In this document: piece after piece, positions 18,162 to 26,706 of the stretch
Layout of the letters: each line of letters opens with the position of its first letter
Position numbering within the stretch: position 1 is the stretch's first letter
From: Streptomyces cellostaticus
GTDB taxonomy: Bacteria; Actinomycetota; Actinomycetes; Streptomycetales; Streptomycetaceae
Direction of reading: 5' to 3'
NCBI RefSeq assembly: GCF_023630175.1
Contig: NZ_JALLIN010000023.1
Span: forward strand, 1-64,000
Length of the DNA stretch: 64,000 nucleotides
The notes under the pieces: model-generated
The model's database searches: none
Told to the model about the DNA's origin: nothing
What the model saw: only the letters and a program-made list of their open reading frames with translations
Translations under genes and position numbers: made by a program

Positions 18162-18221
18162 GTTACAACTGCGGAGCCGAAACACGGGCTGAACGCTCGC
18201 CGGCCTTGGAGGAGAGGCCCG

Positions 18222-18914
18222 ATGATTGACGTCCTCGTCGTGGACGACGACTTCCGCGTCGCGGAGATAAACGCCAAGTACGTGGGAAAGGTTCCCGGTT
18301 TCCGGGTGGCCGCCCGCGCGCACAGCGCCGCGCAGGCTCTGGCGGCCCTCGAACGCGGCGCCGTCGACCTGGTTCTGCTCGACCACTACCTGCCGGACCG
18401 GACCGGCCTCGAACTCGTGCACCGCATGCGGGAGCAGGGCCACGGCACCGACGTCATCATGATCACGGCGGCCGGCGACGTCTCGACCGTCCAGCAGGCC
18501 ATGCGCCTGGGCGCCCTGCACTATCTGATCAAGCCCTTCACCTTCGCCGCCCTGCGCACCCGCCTGGACTCCTACGCGGCCCTGCGCCGCACCGTCGACC
18601 GGGTCGGCGGCCGGGGGCTGACGGGCCAGGAGCAGGTCGACCGGATCTTCGGCGCACTGCGCACCTCGGCGACGCCGTCAGCACCGGGCCTGCCCGGTGG
18701 CCACTCGGAACCCACCACGGACCTCATCTGCGACGTGCTGCACGGCGCGGACCAGCCGCTGTCCGCCCACGAGGTCGCGGCGCGCACCGGGCTGAGCCGC
18801 TCCACCGCCCAGCGCTACCTCCGCCACCTGGAACAGGCGGGCCGTCTCAGCCTCTCCCTGAGGTACGGCGACACCGGCCGCCCGGAGCACCGGTACGCGT
18901 GGGTGGCGCCGTGA
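18222..18914 (+). CDS. Orphan response regulator, CitB/DcuR family
   Basis: A 230-residue regulator with a complete receiver (DDD near 8, phosphoacceptor Asp in LVLLDHYLPDRTG, Lys in YLIKPF). Its C-terminal HTH is LSAHEVAARTGLSRSTAQRYL. The ATG is preceded by a strong GGAGGAGA. It is a close paralogue of the kinase-linked regulator at 14478, but no histidine kinase gene adjoins it. It is divergent from the SsuABC-like importer, so direct control of that operon is likely. It may be phosphorylated by the CitA-type kinase 4 kb away or by a distant kinase. The 3' end faces the symporter gene. Confidence 0.92.
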   Translation: MIDVLVVDDDFRVAEINAKYVGKVPGFRVAARAHSAAQALAALERGAVDLVLLDHYLPDRTGLELVHRMREQGHGTDVIMITAAGDVSTVQQAMRLGALHYLIKPFTFAALRTRLDSYAALRRTVDRVGGRGLTGQEQVDRIFGALRTSATPSAPGLPGGHSEPTTDLICDVLHGADQPLSAHEVAARTGLSRSTAQRYLRHLEQAGRLSLSLRYGDTGRPEHRYAWVAP

Positions 18915-18974
18915 GCGCGGGCCACGGTGTCGCGCCGCGCCCGCACAATGATCCCGCGCGGCCCTACGCGCCTG

Positions 18975-20567
18975 CTACACGGCGCCCGCGCCGGTCAGCG
19001 ACCGCACCTCGGTCTCCGCGTACCCGGCCTCGTCGGCGGCCTCGTCCGATGTGACCGTCCCCAGCCAGCCGGCCAGGAAGCCCAGCGGGATCGAGACGAC
19101 GCCCGGGTTCTGCAGGGGGAAGTACTGCAGGTCGATGTCCGGGAACAGCGAACCGGGACTGCCGGACACCACCGGGGACAGCAGCACCAGCACCAGAGCC
19201 GGGATCAGCCCGCCGTACACGGACCACACGGCACCGCGTGTGGTCAGGGAACGCCAGAACAGCGAGTACACCAGCACCGGCAGGTTCGCCGACGCGGCCA
19301 CGGCGAAGGCGAGTCCGACCAGGAAGGCGACGTTCAGGTCGCGGGCCAGCAGACCTAGCGCGATCGCGACCACGCCGATGCCCACGGCCGCGACACGGGC
19401 CACCGCGACCTCGCCGCGCGCCCTGGTGTGCCGACGCCGCAGCGACGCGTACAGGTCATGGGCCACGGACACCGAGGAGGCGAGGGTGATTCCGGCGACC
19501 ACCGCGAGGATCGTCGCGAAGGCGACGGCGGCCACCACCGCGAACAGCACCGTCCCGCCCGTGGAGCCGACGCCTCCGCCGAGATCGAGGGCGAGCAGCG
19601 GCATGGCAGTGTTCCCGGCCGCGTTGGAGCGGCGCAGGGCCTCGGGTCCCACCACGGCGGCGGCCCCGAAGCCCAACACGATCGCCATCAGGTAGAAGCC
19701 GCCGATCAGCCCGATGGACCACACCGCGGAGCGGCGGGCGGCGCGCGCGGTGGGCACGGTGTAGAAGCGGGAGAGGATGTGCGGCAGCCCTGCCGTGCCC
19801 AGCACCAGGGCGAGGCCCAGGCTGATGAAGTCGAGGCGGGCGGTCCAGCTCCCGCCGTACTTCAGCCCCGGCGCCAGGAACGCGTCACCGTGGCCGCTGC
19901 GTTCGGCCGCCGTGACCAGCAACCGGTCCAGGTCGCCGTGGAAACGCACCAGCACCAGCACGGTCAGCGCGACCGTGCCGCTGAGCAGCAGGACCGCCTT
20001 CACGATCTGGATCCAGGTGGTGGCCCGCATCCCACCCAGTGACACATAGGTCACCATGAGGGCGCCGACCGCGATGACCGTCCACGCCTGGGCCGTCCCG
20101 CTGGTGCGTCCCAGCAGCACTGCCACCAGGCTGCCCGCGCCCACCATCTGGGCCACCAGGTACAGGACGGACACCGTGACCGAGGCGGTTCCCGCCGCGA
20201 TCCGCACCGGCCGCTCGCTCATCCGCCCGGCGACCACGTCCGCGAGCGTGAACCGGCCGCAGTTGCGTACCAGTTCCGCCACCAGGAACAGCACCACCAG
20301 CCAGGCCACGAAGAAGCCCACCACGTACAGCAGCCCGTCGTAGCCGTACAGCGCGATGAGCCCGGTGACCCCGAGGAACGAGGCGGCCGACACGTAGTCG
20401 CCCGAGACCGCGAGGCCGTTCTCCAGCGGGGAGAACAACCGCCCTCCGGCGTAGAACTCCTCCACGGAGCCGTGCCGTCTGCGGCTCACCCATGTCGTGA
20501 TCGCCAGCGTGACGGCCACGAACCCGCTGAACAGCAGCAGTGCCAGTGTCTGGTTTCCGCCGGTCAC
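18975..20567 (-). CDS. Sodium/solute symporter (ActP/MctP-like cation-acetate symporter)
   Basis: A 530-residue SSS-family permease with about 13 hydrophobic helices. Family signatures include the GDYVSAASFLGVTG stretch near the N-terminus and the SSVSVAHDLYASL segment. It should import acetate, pyruvate or another monocarboxylate with Na+ or H+ at the cytoplasmic membrane. The GTG start overlaps the stop of the DUF485 gene by four bases and has GGGGAGG upstream, so the two are translationally coupled. That pairing (DUF485 small membrane protein plus SSS permease) is the standard acetate-permease layout. The LuxR-type two-component system just upstream may control it. Confidence 0.92.
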   Translation of the reverse strand: MTGGNQTLALLLFSGFVAVTLAITTWVSRRRHGSVEEFYAGGRLFSPLENGLAVSGDYVSAASFLGVTGLIALYGYDGLLYVVGFFVAWLVVLFLVAELVRNCGRFTLADVVAGRMSERPVRIAAGTASVTVSVLYLVAQMVGAGSLVAVLLGRTSGTAQAWTVIAVGALMVTYVSLGGMRATTWIQIVKAVLLLSGTVALTVLVLVRFHGDLDRLLVTAAERSGHGDAFLAPGLKYGGSWTARLDFISLGLALVLGTAGLPHILSRFYTVPTARAARRSAVWSIGLIGGFYLMAIVLGFGAAAVVGPEALRRSNAAGNTAMPLLALDLGGGVGSTGGTVLFAVVAAVAFATILAVVAGITLASSVSVAHDLYASLRRRHTRARGEVAVARVAAVGIGVVAIALGLLARDLNVAFLVGLAFAVAASANLPVLVYSLFWRSLTTRGAVWSVYGGLIPALVLVLLSPVVSGSPGSLFPDIDLQYFPLQNPGVVSIPLGFLAGWLGTVTSDEAADEAGYAETEVRSLTGAGAV

Positions 20568-21112
20568 GAGGCGCCTCCCCTGGCTCCACGGGTCAGTTCT
20601 TGTGTGTCCCAGCGCAGTTCGAGTGCGAGCCGGTCCCGGCGCAGCCGAGCATGCCGGGCGTAGCCCCAGGTGAGCAGGAAGGTGCTGAGGAACTGCCCCA
20701 GCCCGGCCAGCATTCCCACGTTCACCGCCCCCACCACCGGCCTGGACATCAGCCCCGGAGCGGTCGTCGCGGCGACCACGTATGCCACGTACCAGACGAG
20801 GAAGGCGGCGACGCCCGGCACCACGAACCTCCGGTACCGGCCTCGCACCTCCTGGAACGCCTCGCTGCGCTGCACCTCGAGGTAGACGTCGCGGGCGCGG
20901 ACCGCCACCGGGTCCCGCTCTCCTCGCGCGGCCGGTACACCCCGGACCGGCGTGCCGGTGCCGTCCCGTTCCCCCCGGCCGGACGCCAGGGTGTCGTACC
21001 AGGGATCCTCGTACCTCACCTCGCAAGAAGACGTGCCGTGGTCCTCGTGATTGCCGGCCGCATTCCCGGCACCGTCCCCGGCTCCCCGGGCACGGCCCTC
21101 ACTTGACTGCAT
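20564..21112 (-). CDS. DUF485 membrane protein, partner of the SSS symporter
   Basis: A 182-residue protein. The first ~80 residues are polar and low in complexity; the C-terminal ~100 form the DUF485 domain, with two membrane helices (FVVPGVAAFLVWYVAYVVAA and a Gly-rich second helix). Small DUF485 proteins accompany acetate-type SSS permeases and are thought to support or modulate them. The gene overlaps the symporter start by GTGA. The start is uncertain: ATG 21112 lacks a good ribosome site, and TTG two codons upstream is possible. Confidence 0.85.
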   Translation of the reverse strand: MQSSEGRARGAGDGAGNAAGNHEDHGTSSCEVRYEDPWYDTLASGRGERDGTGTPVRGVPAARGERDPVAVRARDVYLEVQRSEAFQEVRGRYRRFVVPGVAAFLVWYVAYVVAATTAPGLMSRPVVGAVNVGMLAGLGQFLSTFLLTWGYARHARLRRDRLALELRWDTQELTRGARGGAS

Positions 21113-21181
21113 ACTCAAGGATGGACAGACCGGGAAGATCCGTGACTTCTCTTCCCAGGACGCTTCACCCCATCAGGTGAC

Positions 21182-21862
21182 TCAATTCCCGGGAGGCCGC
21201 ACGAGCCCCTTCGCGTAGGCGTAACGCACCGCCTGCGCCCGGTCCTTGAGGCCCGCCTTGGCGAAGAGATTGTTGATGTGGGTCTTCACCGTCGCCGTGG
21301 AGACGTGCAGCCGGCGGGCGATCTCCTGGTTGCTCAGCCCCTCGGCGATCAGCACGAGGACCTCGGCCTCCCGTGCGGTCAGCCCGTCGGGCGGCTTGGT
21401 CACGGCGGGCGCCGGCGCGGGCTCCGACAGCCTCTCCAGCAGCCGTCGCTGGACGCTCGGCGCCAGTCCCGCCTCTCCTGACAGAACGCTCTCCACGGCC
21501 CGCACGATCTCGTCGCCGCCCGCGTCCTTGGTCAGATATCCGCGGGCCCCCGCGTGCAGCGCGGGGAACAGCGACTCGTCGTCCCCGAACGTGGTGAGCA
21601 CCACCACCTGGGTCCCCGGGTACTCCGACCGGATCCGGCGCGTGGCCTCCACCCCGTCGCAGCGCGGCATCCGCAGATCCATCAGCACGACGTCCGGGGC
21701 GAGTTCGGCGACCCGCCGGACCGCCTCCTCGCCGTCTCCGGCGGACCCCACCACCTCCAGCCCGGGCAGCAGGCCCAGCAGCATCACGATGCCTTCCCGG
21801 ACCACGGTCTGGTCGTCGGCGACCACGACCCGCGCGGGCTTCCTCCCGCTCGTCTCCGTCAT
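21182..21862 (-). CDS. NarL/FixJ family response regulator
   Basis: A 226-residue regulator. The receiver has DDQ near residue 16, the phosphoacceptor Asp in VVLMDLRMPRCDG (about 61) and YLTKDA. The C-terminal LuxR-type HTH is LTAREAEVLVLIAEGLSNQEI with VSTATVKTHINNLF. Its ATG overlaps the stop of the histidine kinase gene by four bases. It is the cognate partner of that kinase. The DUF485-symporter genes start 69 bp downstream on the same strand and are plausible targets or operon members. Confidence 0.94.
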   Translation of the reverse strand: MTETSGRKPARVVVADDQTVVREGIVMLLGLLPGLEVVGSAGDGEEAVRRVAELAPDVVLMDLRMPRCDGVEATRRIRSEYPGTQVVVLTTFGDDESLFPALHAGARGYLTKDAGGDEIVRAVESVLSGEAGLAPSVQRRLLERLSEPAPAPAVTKPPDGLTAREAEVLVLIAEGLSNQEIARRLHVSTATVKTHINNLFAKAGLKDRAQAVRYAYAKGLVRPPGN

Positions 21863-23010
21863 ACGGGCACCTTCAGCGTCACCACGAACCCTTCCTCCTC
21901 CGGTCCCGCGTCGAGCGAACCGCCGAGCAGCTCGGCCCGCTCCCGCATCCCCCGCAGACCGTACCCGCCACCGGAACCCGTCAGTTCGCCCGGACGGCCA
22001 CCGGAGTCCCGTACGCCCAGCGTCACTTCGTGCTCGCCGTAGTCGAGCCGCAGCTCCACCCTGGCTCCCTGGGCATGCTTGCGGACGTTCGTCAGCGCCT
22101 CCTGCGCGACCCGTCGCACGGCCTGCGACGCCTCGGCCGGCAGGGGTCTGCGCTCACCCGTGACGGTGACATCCGCGCCGTCGGCCGCGGTGACGAGCCC
22201 GTTCAGGAACTCCTCCAGCGGGGTCAGCTCGCCCCGCAGCGCGCTCAGCGCCTGCCTGGTCTCGGCGAGGCCGTCGCGGGCCATGCCCCGGGCGGCCACC
22301 ACCCGCTCCAGGATCTGGTCCCGCTCCGCTCCGCGCTCGATCAGCAGCCGGGCGGCCTCGAGGTGGACCAGTTGCGCCGAGAGGCTGTGGGCCAGCACGT
22401 CGTGGATCTCCCGGGCGATCCGCGCCCGTTCGGCCAGCGCCGCCGACTCCGCCTCGGCGGCCCGGGCGGCCCGCTCCTGGGCCAGCAGCCGCTGTGCGCT
22501 GCCGCGGGCCTCCGCGTCGAGCCGCAGCACGTATCCGGCGAGGGCCATGCCCGCCACCGTGGCGGCCGTGGTGAGCCACACGTCGTTGTTGAACGCGGAG
22601 AACGAGGCCAGCGCCACGGACGTCACGGGCAGCGCGGCCCCCAGGGGAAGCCGCTCCAGGGCCGAGACCCCGCAGCCGCACCAGATCACCAGCGCCGGTC
22701 CCGTGAACCCGGTCGCCTCGGCCGCTACCGCTATCCCCAGGAGCACCGCCATGAGGGCGAGCGAAGGCACCAGCCGGTGCTCATAGGTGGTGTGGAAGAA
22801 CGCCCAGGAGACGAGGGCGGCCAGCAGGACTCCCGCCGCGGCCGCCAGCGCGCCCCGGACGCCGAGGTGTCTATGACTGAAAGCGCCCCACAGCAGCAGA
22901 GCGAGTACCAGGAAGCGGATCGCCCGGGCGAGCATCCGCCGGGGCCTGCTGATGCCCGCCCGGCCGAGCGCCTCACGGGTCGGCCAGCGGGTCAGGGCGT
23001 TGTCCGTCAC
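21859..23010 (-). CDS. Sensor histidine kinase, NarL-partner (HisKA_3) type
   Basis: A 383-residue membrane kinase. About five or six hydrophobic helices fill residues 25-165 with no large extracellular domain. The dimerisation/phosphoacceptor helix is AREIHDVLAHSLSAQLVHLEA, and the ATPase domain has RVAQEALTNVRKHAQGA, GVRDSGG and GYGLRGMRER. The GTG start sits in a GTGA overlap with the upstream small membrane protein gene, and its own stop overlaps the regulator gene. The three genes therefore form one coupled operon. Kinases of this layout sense membrane or redox-type signals; the stimulus here is unknown. Confidence 0.92.
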   Translation of the reverse strand: MTDNALTRWPTREALGRAGISRPRRMLARAIRFLVLALLLWGAFSHRHLGVRGALAAAAGVLLAALVSWAFFHTTYEHRLVPSLALMAVLLGIAVAAEATGFTGPALVIWCGCGVSALERLPLGAALPVTSVALASFSAFNNDVWLTTAATVAGMALAGYVLRLDAEARGSAQRLLAQERAARAAEAESAALAERARIAREIHDVLAHSLSAQLVHLEAARLLIERGAERDQILERVVAARGMARDGLAETRQALSALRGELTPLEEFLNGLVTAADGADVTVTGERRPLPAEASQAVRRVAQEALTNVRKHAQGARVELRLDYGEHEVTLGVRDSGGRPGELTGSGGGYGLRGMRERAELLGGSLDAGPEEEGFVVTLKVPV

Positions 23011-23528
23011 ACGCGTTCCTTCCAGGCGAGCCGCATGCCGCGACCGTACGCGGGGACGGGGCGGCCGGAGGTGCCTAGGGACTGTGCCCGCCAGGCCAGG
23101 ATCCCGCCGCGCACCAGCAGCGTGACGGCGAGGCCCAGCATCAGAACCGAGCCCTCCTGGTGCACGCCGGACGCGACGCCGAGGGCGTGGACACCGCCTC
23201 GCAGGGCCATGCCGACGAGCCAGACGACGGCACCGGCCCTGGTGCTCCTGGTCCACACGGCACCGTCCGACGCCGTCCAGATCCGTGTGGTCCAGGCCCA
23301 GCCGGCGCCCGTGACCACACCGGTGATCAGTTCGACCGCGAGCAGGGCGGCCGAGGCCGCGGGGTGATGGTCGTCGAGTGTGCCGGGTTCACGCAGGGCC
23401 ACCACCGCGAGGATCGCGGGCAGCAGCCACCAGCGCCGGTCCGTGTCGATCGCGCGGGCGCGGAACTGCCGCACGATCACCACGGCTGCGACGGCCACGA
23501 TCACCAGTGCGTCGGCGAACCCGGACAT
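23007..23528 (-). CDS. DUF1453-like small membrane protein in a two-component operon
   Basis: A 173-residue membrane protein with about four hydrophobic helices, beginning MSGFADALVIVAVAAVVIVR. The RQFRARAID stretch after the first helix resembles DUF1453/CcdC-like proteins, but the match is only suggestive. The ATG at 23528 has GGAGG upstream, which rules out the longer reading. It is the first gene of the operon with the kinase and regulator (4-bp overlap). It may act as an accessory sensor for the kinase. Confidence 0.78.
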   Translation of the reverse strand: MSGFADALVIVAVAAVVIVRQFRARAIDTDRRWWLLPAILAVVALREPGTLDDHHPAASAALLAVELITGVVTGAGWAWTTRIWTASDGAVWTRSTRAGAVVWLVGMALRGGVHALGVASGVHQEGSVLMLGLAVTLLVRGGILAWRAQSLGTSGRPVPAYGRGMRLAWKERV

Positions 23529-23813
23529 GCCTGCCTCCGTGAGCGACGAGATGGTGCCGGGAGCGGGTGCCGCCGACACCAACGAAGCTACGGAAGACCG
23601 CCGGTCGGGAGATCGGCGCGGAGGTGGATCGCGGGTGGAGTCGGCGGGCGGGCTCGTCTCCACCCGTGGGTGGAGTGGCGGCACGGCCGGCCGTTCCGCA
23701 CCCGTGACGGGACGCCGGTTCCGGCCGGGCTGCCCCCATGGAGAACCACGCGGCCCCGGTCGTCCGGTCCTCTCTGGATGATCGGACCGGCCGAACGGGG
23801 CCGGGTGCCGTGG

Positions 23814-25937
23814 CTACGCGTCGATCCGCGACCTGTCCAGGGTCGCCGCCGACCCGGAGATGAACTCCTTGCGCGGTGCCACGTCGTTGCCCATGAGCAG
23901 GTCGAAGACCTGTTCGGCGGCTTCCAGGTCGGACAGGTTGATCCGGCGCAGGGTGCGGTGCCGCGGGTCCATCGTGGTCTCGGCGAGCTGGTCGGCGTCC
24001 ATCTCTCCCAGGCCCTTGTAGCGCTGGATCGATTCCTTGTAGCGGACGCCCTTGCTCTGGAACTCCATGAGCTTGTCGCGCAGCTCGCGGTCCGAGTACG
24101 TGTAGACGTACTTCTCCTGCCCCTTCTTCGGCTGGATCAGCTCGATGCGGTGCAGCGGCGGTACCGCGGCGAAGACCCGTCCGGACTCGACCATGGGACG
24201 CATGTAGCGCTGGAACAGCGTCAGCAGCAGACAGCGGATGTGGGAACCGTCCACATCCGCGTCGGTCATCATGATGATCTTGCCGTAGCGAGCCGCGTCG
24301 AGGTCGAAGGTACGGCCCGAGCCCGCCCCTATGACCTGGATGATCGCGCCGCATTCGGCGTTCTTGAGCATGTCGGTCACCGACGACCGCTGCACGTTGA
24401 GGATCTTGCCGCGGATCGGCAGCAGGGCCTGGAACTCGGAGTTCCGGGCCAGCTTGGCCGTACCGAGCGCCGAGTCGCCCTCGACGATGAACAGCTCACT
24501 GCGGTCGACGTCGTCGCTGCGGCAGTCGGCGAGCTTCGCCGGCAGGGACGAGGACTCCAGGGCGGTCTTGCGCCGCTGCGCGTCCTTGTGCTGGCGGGCC
24601 GCGACCCGGGTACGGGCGGCGGCGACGACCTTCTCCATCACGACCCGGGCCTGGGCGGCCGCGTCCCGCTTGGTGGAGGTCAGGAACGCCTTCAGTTCCT
24701 TGGTGACCACGTTGTTCACGATGCGGCGGGCCGCGGACGTACCGAGGACCTCCTTGGTCTGGCCCTCGAACTGCGGCTCGGCCAGGCGCACCGTGACGAC
24801 GGCGGTGAGGCCCTCCAGGGCGTCGTCCTTGACGATGTTGTCCTCGGCGACGCGGAGCATCTTCTTGGCCCGCAGCACCTCGTTCATCGTCTGGGTGACG
24901 GCCTGCTCGAAGCCGGCGACGTGGGTGCCGCCCTTGGGGGTGGCGATGATGTTCACGAACGACCGCAGCTTCGCGTCGTAGCCGGTGCCCCAGCGCAGCG
25001 CGATGTCGACGCCGAGTTCGCGCGCGACCTCGGTCGGGGTCATCTGGCCGTGCTCGTCCAGGACCGGGACGGTCTCCTTGAAGGTGCCGTGCCCCGAGAA
25101 GCGGAGGACGTCGCAGACCGCCCTGTCGGCCGCCAGGTACTCGCAGAACTCGCTGATGCCGCCATCGAAGCGGAAGGACTCCTCGCCCTTGCTGCCGCCC
25201 TCGCCGAGTCCGAACTCGTCCCGGACCACGATGGTCAGCCCCGGCACCAGGAAGGCCGTCTGCCGGGCACGCTGGTGCAGCGTCTCCAGGGAGAGCCTGG
25301 CGTCCTTCAGGAAGATCTGCCGGTCCGCCCAGTACCGCACACGCGTGCCGGTGCGCGTCTTGGGAATCTTCTTGCTCCTGGCCAGGCCGCTGCCGGCCTC
25401 GAACTTCGCCTCGGCGCCGGTACCGCGGAAGGCTCCCGGAACGCCGCGCCGGAAGCTGATGGCGTGGGTGTGCCCACCGCGGTCCACCTCGACGTCGAGG
25501 CGGGCGGAGAGGGCGTTGACCACGGAGGCGCCGACGCCGTGCAGGCCGCCGGAGGCGGCGTAGGAGCCACCGCCGAACTTGCCGCCGGCGTGCAGTTTGG
25601 TCATCACGACCTCGACGCCGGACAGGCCGGTCTTGGGCTCGACGTCCACGGGGATGCCGCGGCCGTTGTCCCGCACCTCCACGGAGGCGTCGTCGTGCAG
25701 GATCACCTCGATGTGGTCGCAGTATCCACCGAGGGCCTCGTCCACGGCGTTGTCGATGATCTCCCACAGGCAGTGCATCAGACCGCGGCTGTCGGTCGAG
25801 CCGATGTACATACCCGGGCGCTTCCGCACGGCCTCGAGGCCCTCGAGGACGAGCAGGTGCCGCGCGGTGTAGTTGGAACCGTCCCGGTCTGCTCCTGCCA
25901 GCAGCGCTGTGGACGGCACGGACGTATCGGCGGTCAC
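23814..25937 (-). CDS. parE: DNA topoisomerase IV subunit B
   Basis: A 707-residue type IIB-like ATPase subunit. The GHKL domain comes first, with EIIDNAVDEALGG, RDNGRGIP and GGLHGVGASVVNALS. A transducer domain with an invariant Lys follows. The TOPRIM domain carries the metal ligands in ELFIVEGDSALGTAK and MTDADVDGSHIR. It powers strand passage with ParC to separate replicated chromosomes. GTG is the start, with GAGGAG upstream. The gene is read alone on the minus strand, with 285 bp to the next gene holding nothing clear. Absence of an adjacent gyrA-like gene and the parC location 18 kb away fit topo IV in Streptomyces. Confidence 0.95.
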   Translation of the reverse strand: MTADTSVPSTALLAGADRDGSNYTARHLLVLEGLEAVRKRPGMYIGSTDSRGLMHCLWEIIDNAVDEALGGYCDHIEVILHDDASVEVRDNGRGIPVDVEPKTGLSGVEVVMTKLHAGGKFGGGSYAASGGLHGVGASVVNALSARLDVEVDRGGHTHAISFRRGVPGAFRGTGAEAKFEAGSGLARSKKIPKTRTGTRVRYWADRQIFLKDARLSLETLHQRARQTAFLVPGLTIVVRDEFGLGEGGSKGEESFRFDGGISEFCEYLAADRAVCDVLRFSGHGTFKETVPVLDEHGQMTPTEVARELGVDIALRWGTGYDAKLRSFVNIIATPKGGTHVAGFEQAVTQTMNEVLRAKKMLRVAEDNIVKDDALEGLTAVVTVRLAEPQFEGQTKEVLGTSAARRIVNNVVTKELKAFLTSTKRDAAAQARVVMEKVVAAARTRVAARQHKDAQRRKTALESSSLPAKLADCRSDDVDRSELFIVEGDSALGTAKLARNSEFQALLPIRGKILNVQRSSVTDMLKNAECGAIIQVIGAGSGRTFDLDAARYGKIIMMTDADVDGSHIRCLLLTLFQRYMRPMVESGRVFAAVPPLHRIELIQPKKGQEKYVYTYSDRELRDKLMEFQSKGVRYKESIQRYKGLGEMDADQLAETTMDPRHRTLRRINLSDLEAAEQVFDLLMGNDVAPRKEFISGSAATLDRSRIDA

Positions 25938-26376
25938 GCGGTTCGCTCCTCGCTGAATTTCAGGTGACCCCCTTGTGGGTAAGGGGGCGGCGTCGGTTGC
26001 CGCTCAGAGGGTACCGAGGCCTGGTAGAGCCGTTGTAACGCCACCCTCGTCGAAATCTCACCCTAGTCCACGGTCGCATAGATGTTCGATCCCTCGATGG
26101 GGTGAAGTCCACATCACGTTCCATTGGAGGCATGAACCATTTAGGCTCCGGGCACGTCCTCATGAACAACCGGCAACCCAGCCGGGAGGACAGAGACCGG
26201 ATACCGCGCGAAACCGTAAGCACCCAAGACACGCACTACGGCACATTCGCCGCCAACCGGCAGCAGACAGCCGCCCCGGAAGATTCTTTCGAGGAAAAGC
26301 CACGAGCGGGAACGTTTTCGGGCTGGTTGGATGTTGACCCTGGTACGACAGCTCGTCGAGCTAGAGAAGAGGCGAC
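25938..26376. other. Long intergenic region between parE and the DUF7455 gene
   Basis: These 439 bp hold divergent promoters and are clearly less GC-rich than the genes around. An open frame from 26102 (92 codons) ends in a GTGA overlap with the next gene, but its third positions are AT-rich and it has no usable ribosome site. I treat it as leader DNA rather than a gene. TTGACC at 26334 could be a -35 element, but no well-spaced -10 follows. Confidence 0.5.
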
Positions 26377-26607
26377 GTGACTACTGTTCTGACCCCCGCG
26401 AGCCCGCTGACGGCCGCCGATCGCTGCGACCGCTGCGGCGCCCAGGCATACCTGCGCGTCGTCCTGCTCAGCGGCGGAGAACTGCTCTTCTGCGCCCACC
26501 ACGGTCGCAAGTTCGAGCCGGAACTCAAGAAGATCGCCGCTGAGATACAGGACGAGACGGAGCGGCTGACGGCCGCTCCGAGCACCGCTTCCGACGAAGA
26601 ACGCTGA
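26377..26607 (+). CDS. DUF7455 family small zinc-ribbon-like protein
   Basis: A 76-residue acidic protein conserved next to hrdB in actinobacteria. It has a CDRCGAQAYLRV motif near residue 17 and a second CAHH pair near 39, giving a likely C2-CH zinc-ribbon knuckle, then a charged helix to the end. GTG is the start, with a purine-rich site upstream. The function is not known to me. The long, AT-richer leader hints at regulated expression. A strong bidirectional terminator follows. Confidence 0.88.
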   Translation: MTTVLTPASPLTAADRCDRCGAQAYLRVVLLSGGELLFCAHHGRKFEPELKKIAAEIQDETERLTAAPSTASDEER

Positions 26608-26650
26608 ATCTCGCACACACGACGAGCCAGCCCCGGCGCAGGCCGGTGAA

Positions 26651-26684
26651 CGGGCGGCCGCTCCCCTCCGGGAGCGGCCGCCCG
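26651..26684. terminator. Bidirectional terminator between the DUF7455 and trypsin-like protease genes
   Basis: Perfect 15-bp stem (26651-26665 with 26670-26684, CGGGCGGCCGCTCCC arm) and a 4-nt loop, between convergent genes ending at 26607 and 26707. Confidence 0.85.
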
Positions 26685-26706
26685 CGCTCGTACCTCCGTG
26701 GCGGCC

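Noticed and set aside
26102..26380. A 92-codon frame overlapping the DUF7455 start by GTGA
   Set aside because: Third codon positions are AT-rich for this genome, there is no ribosome site at proper spacing, and no recognisable domain is present.
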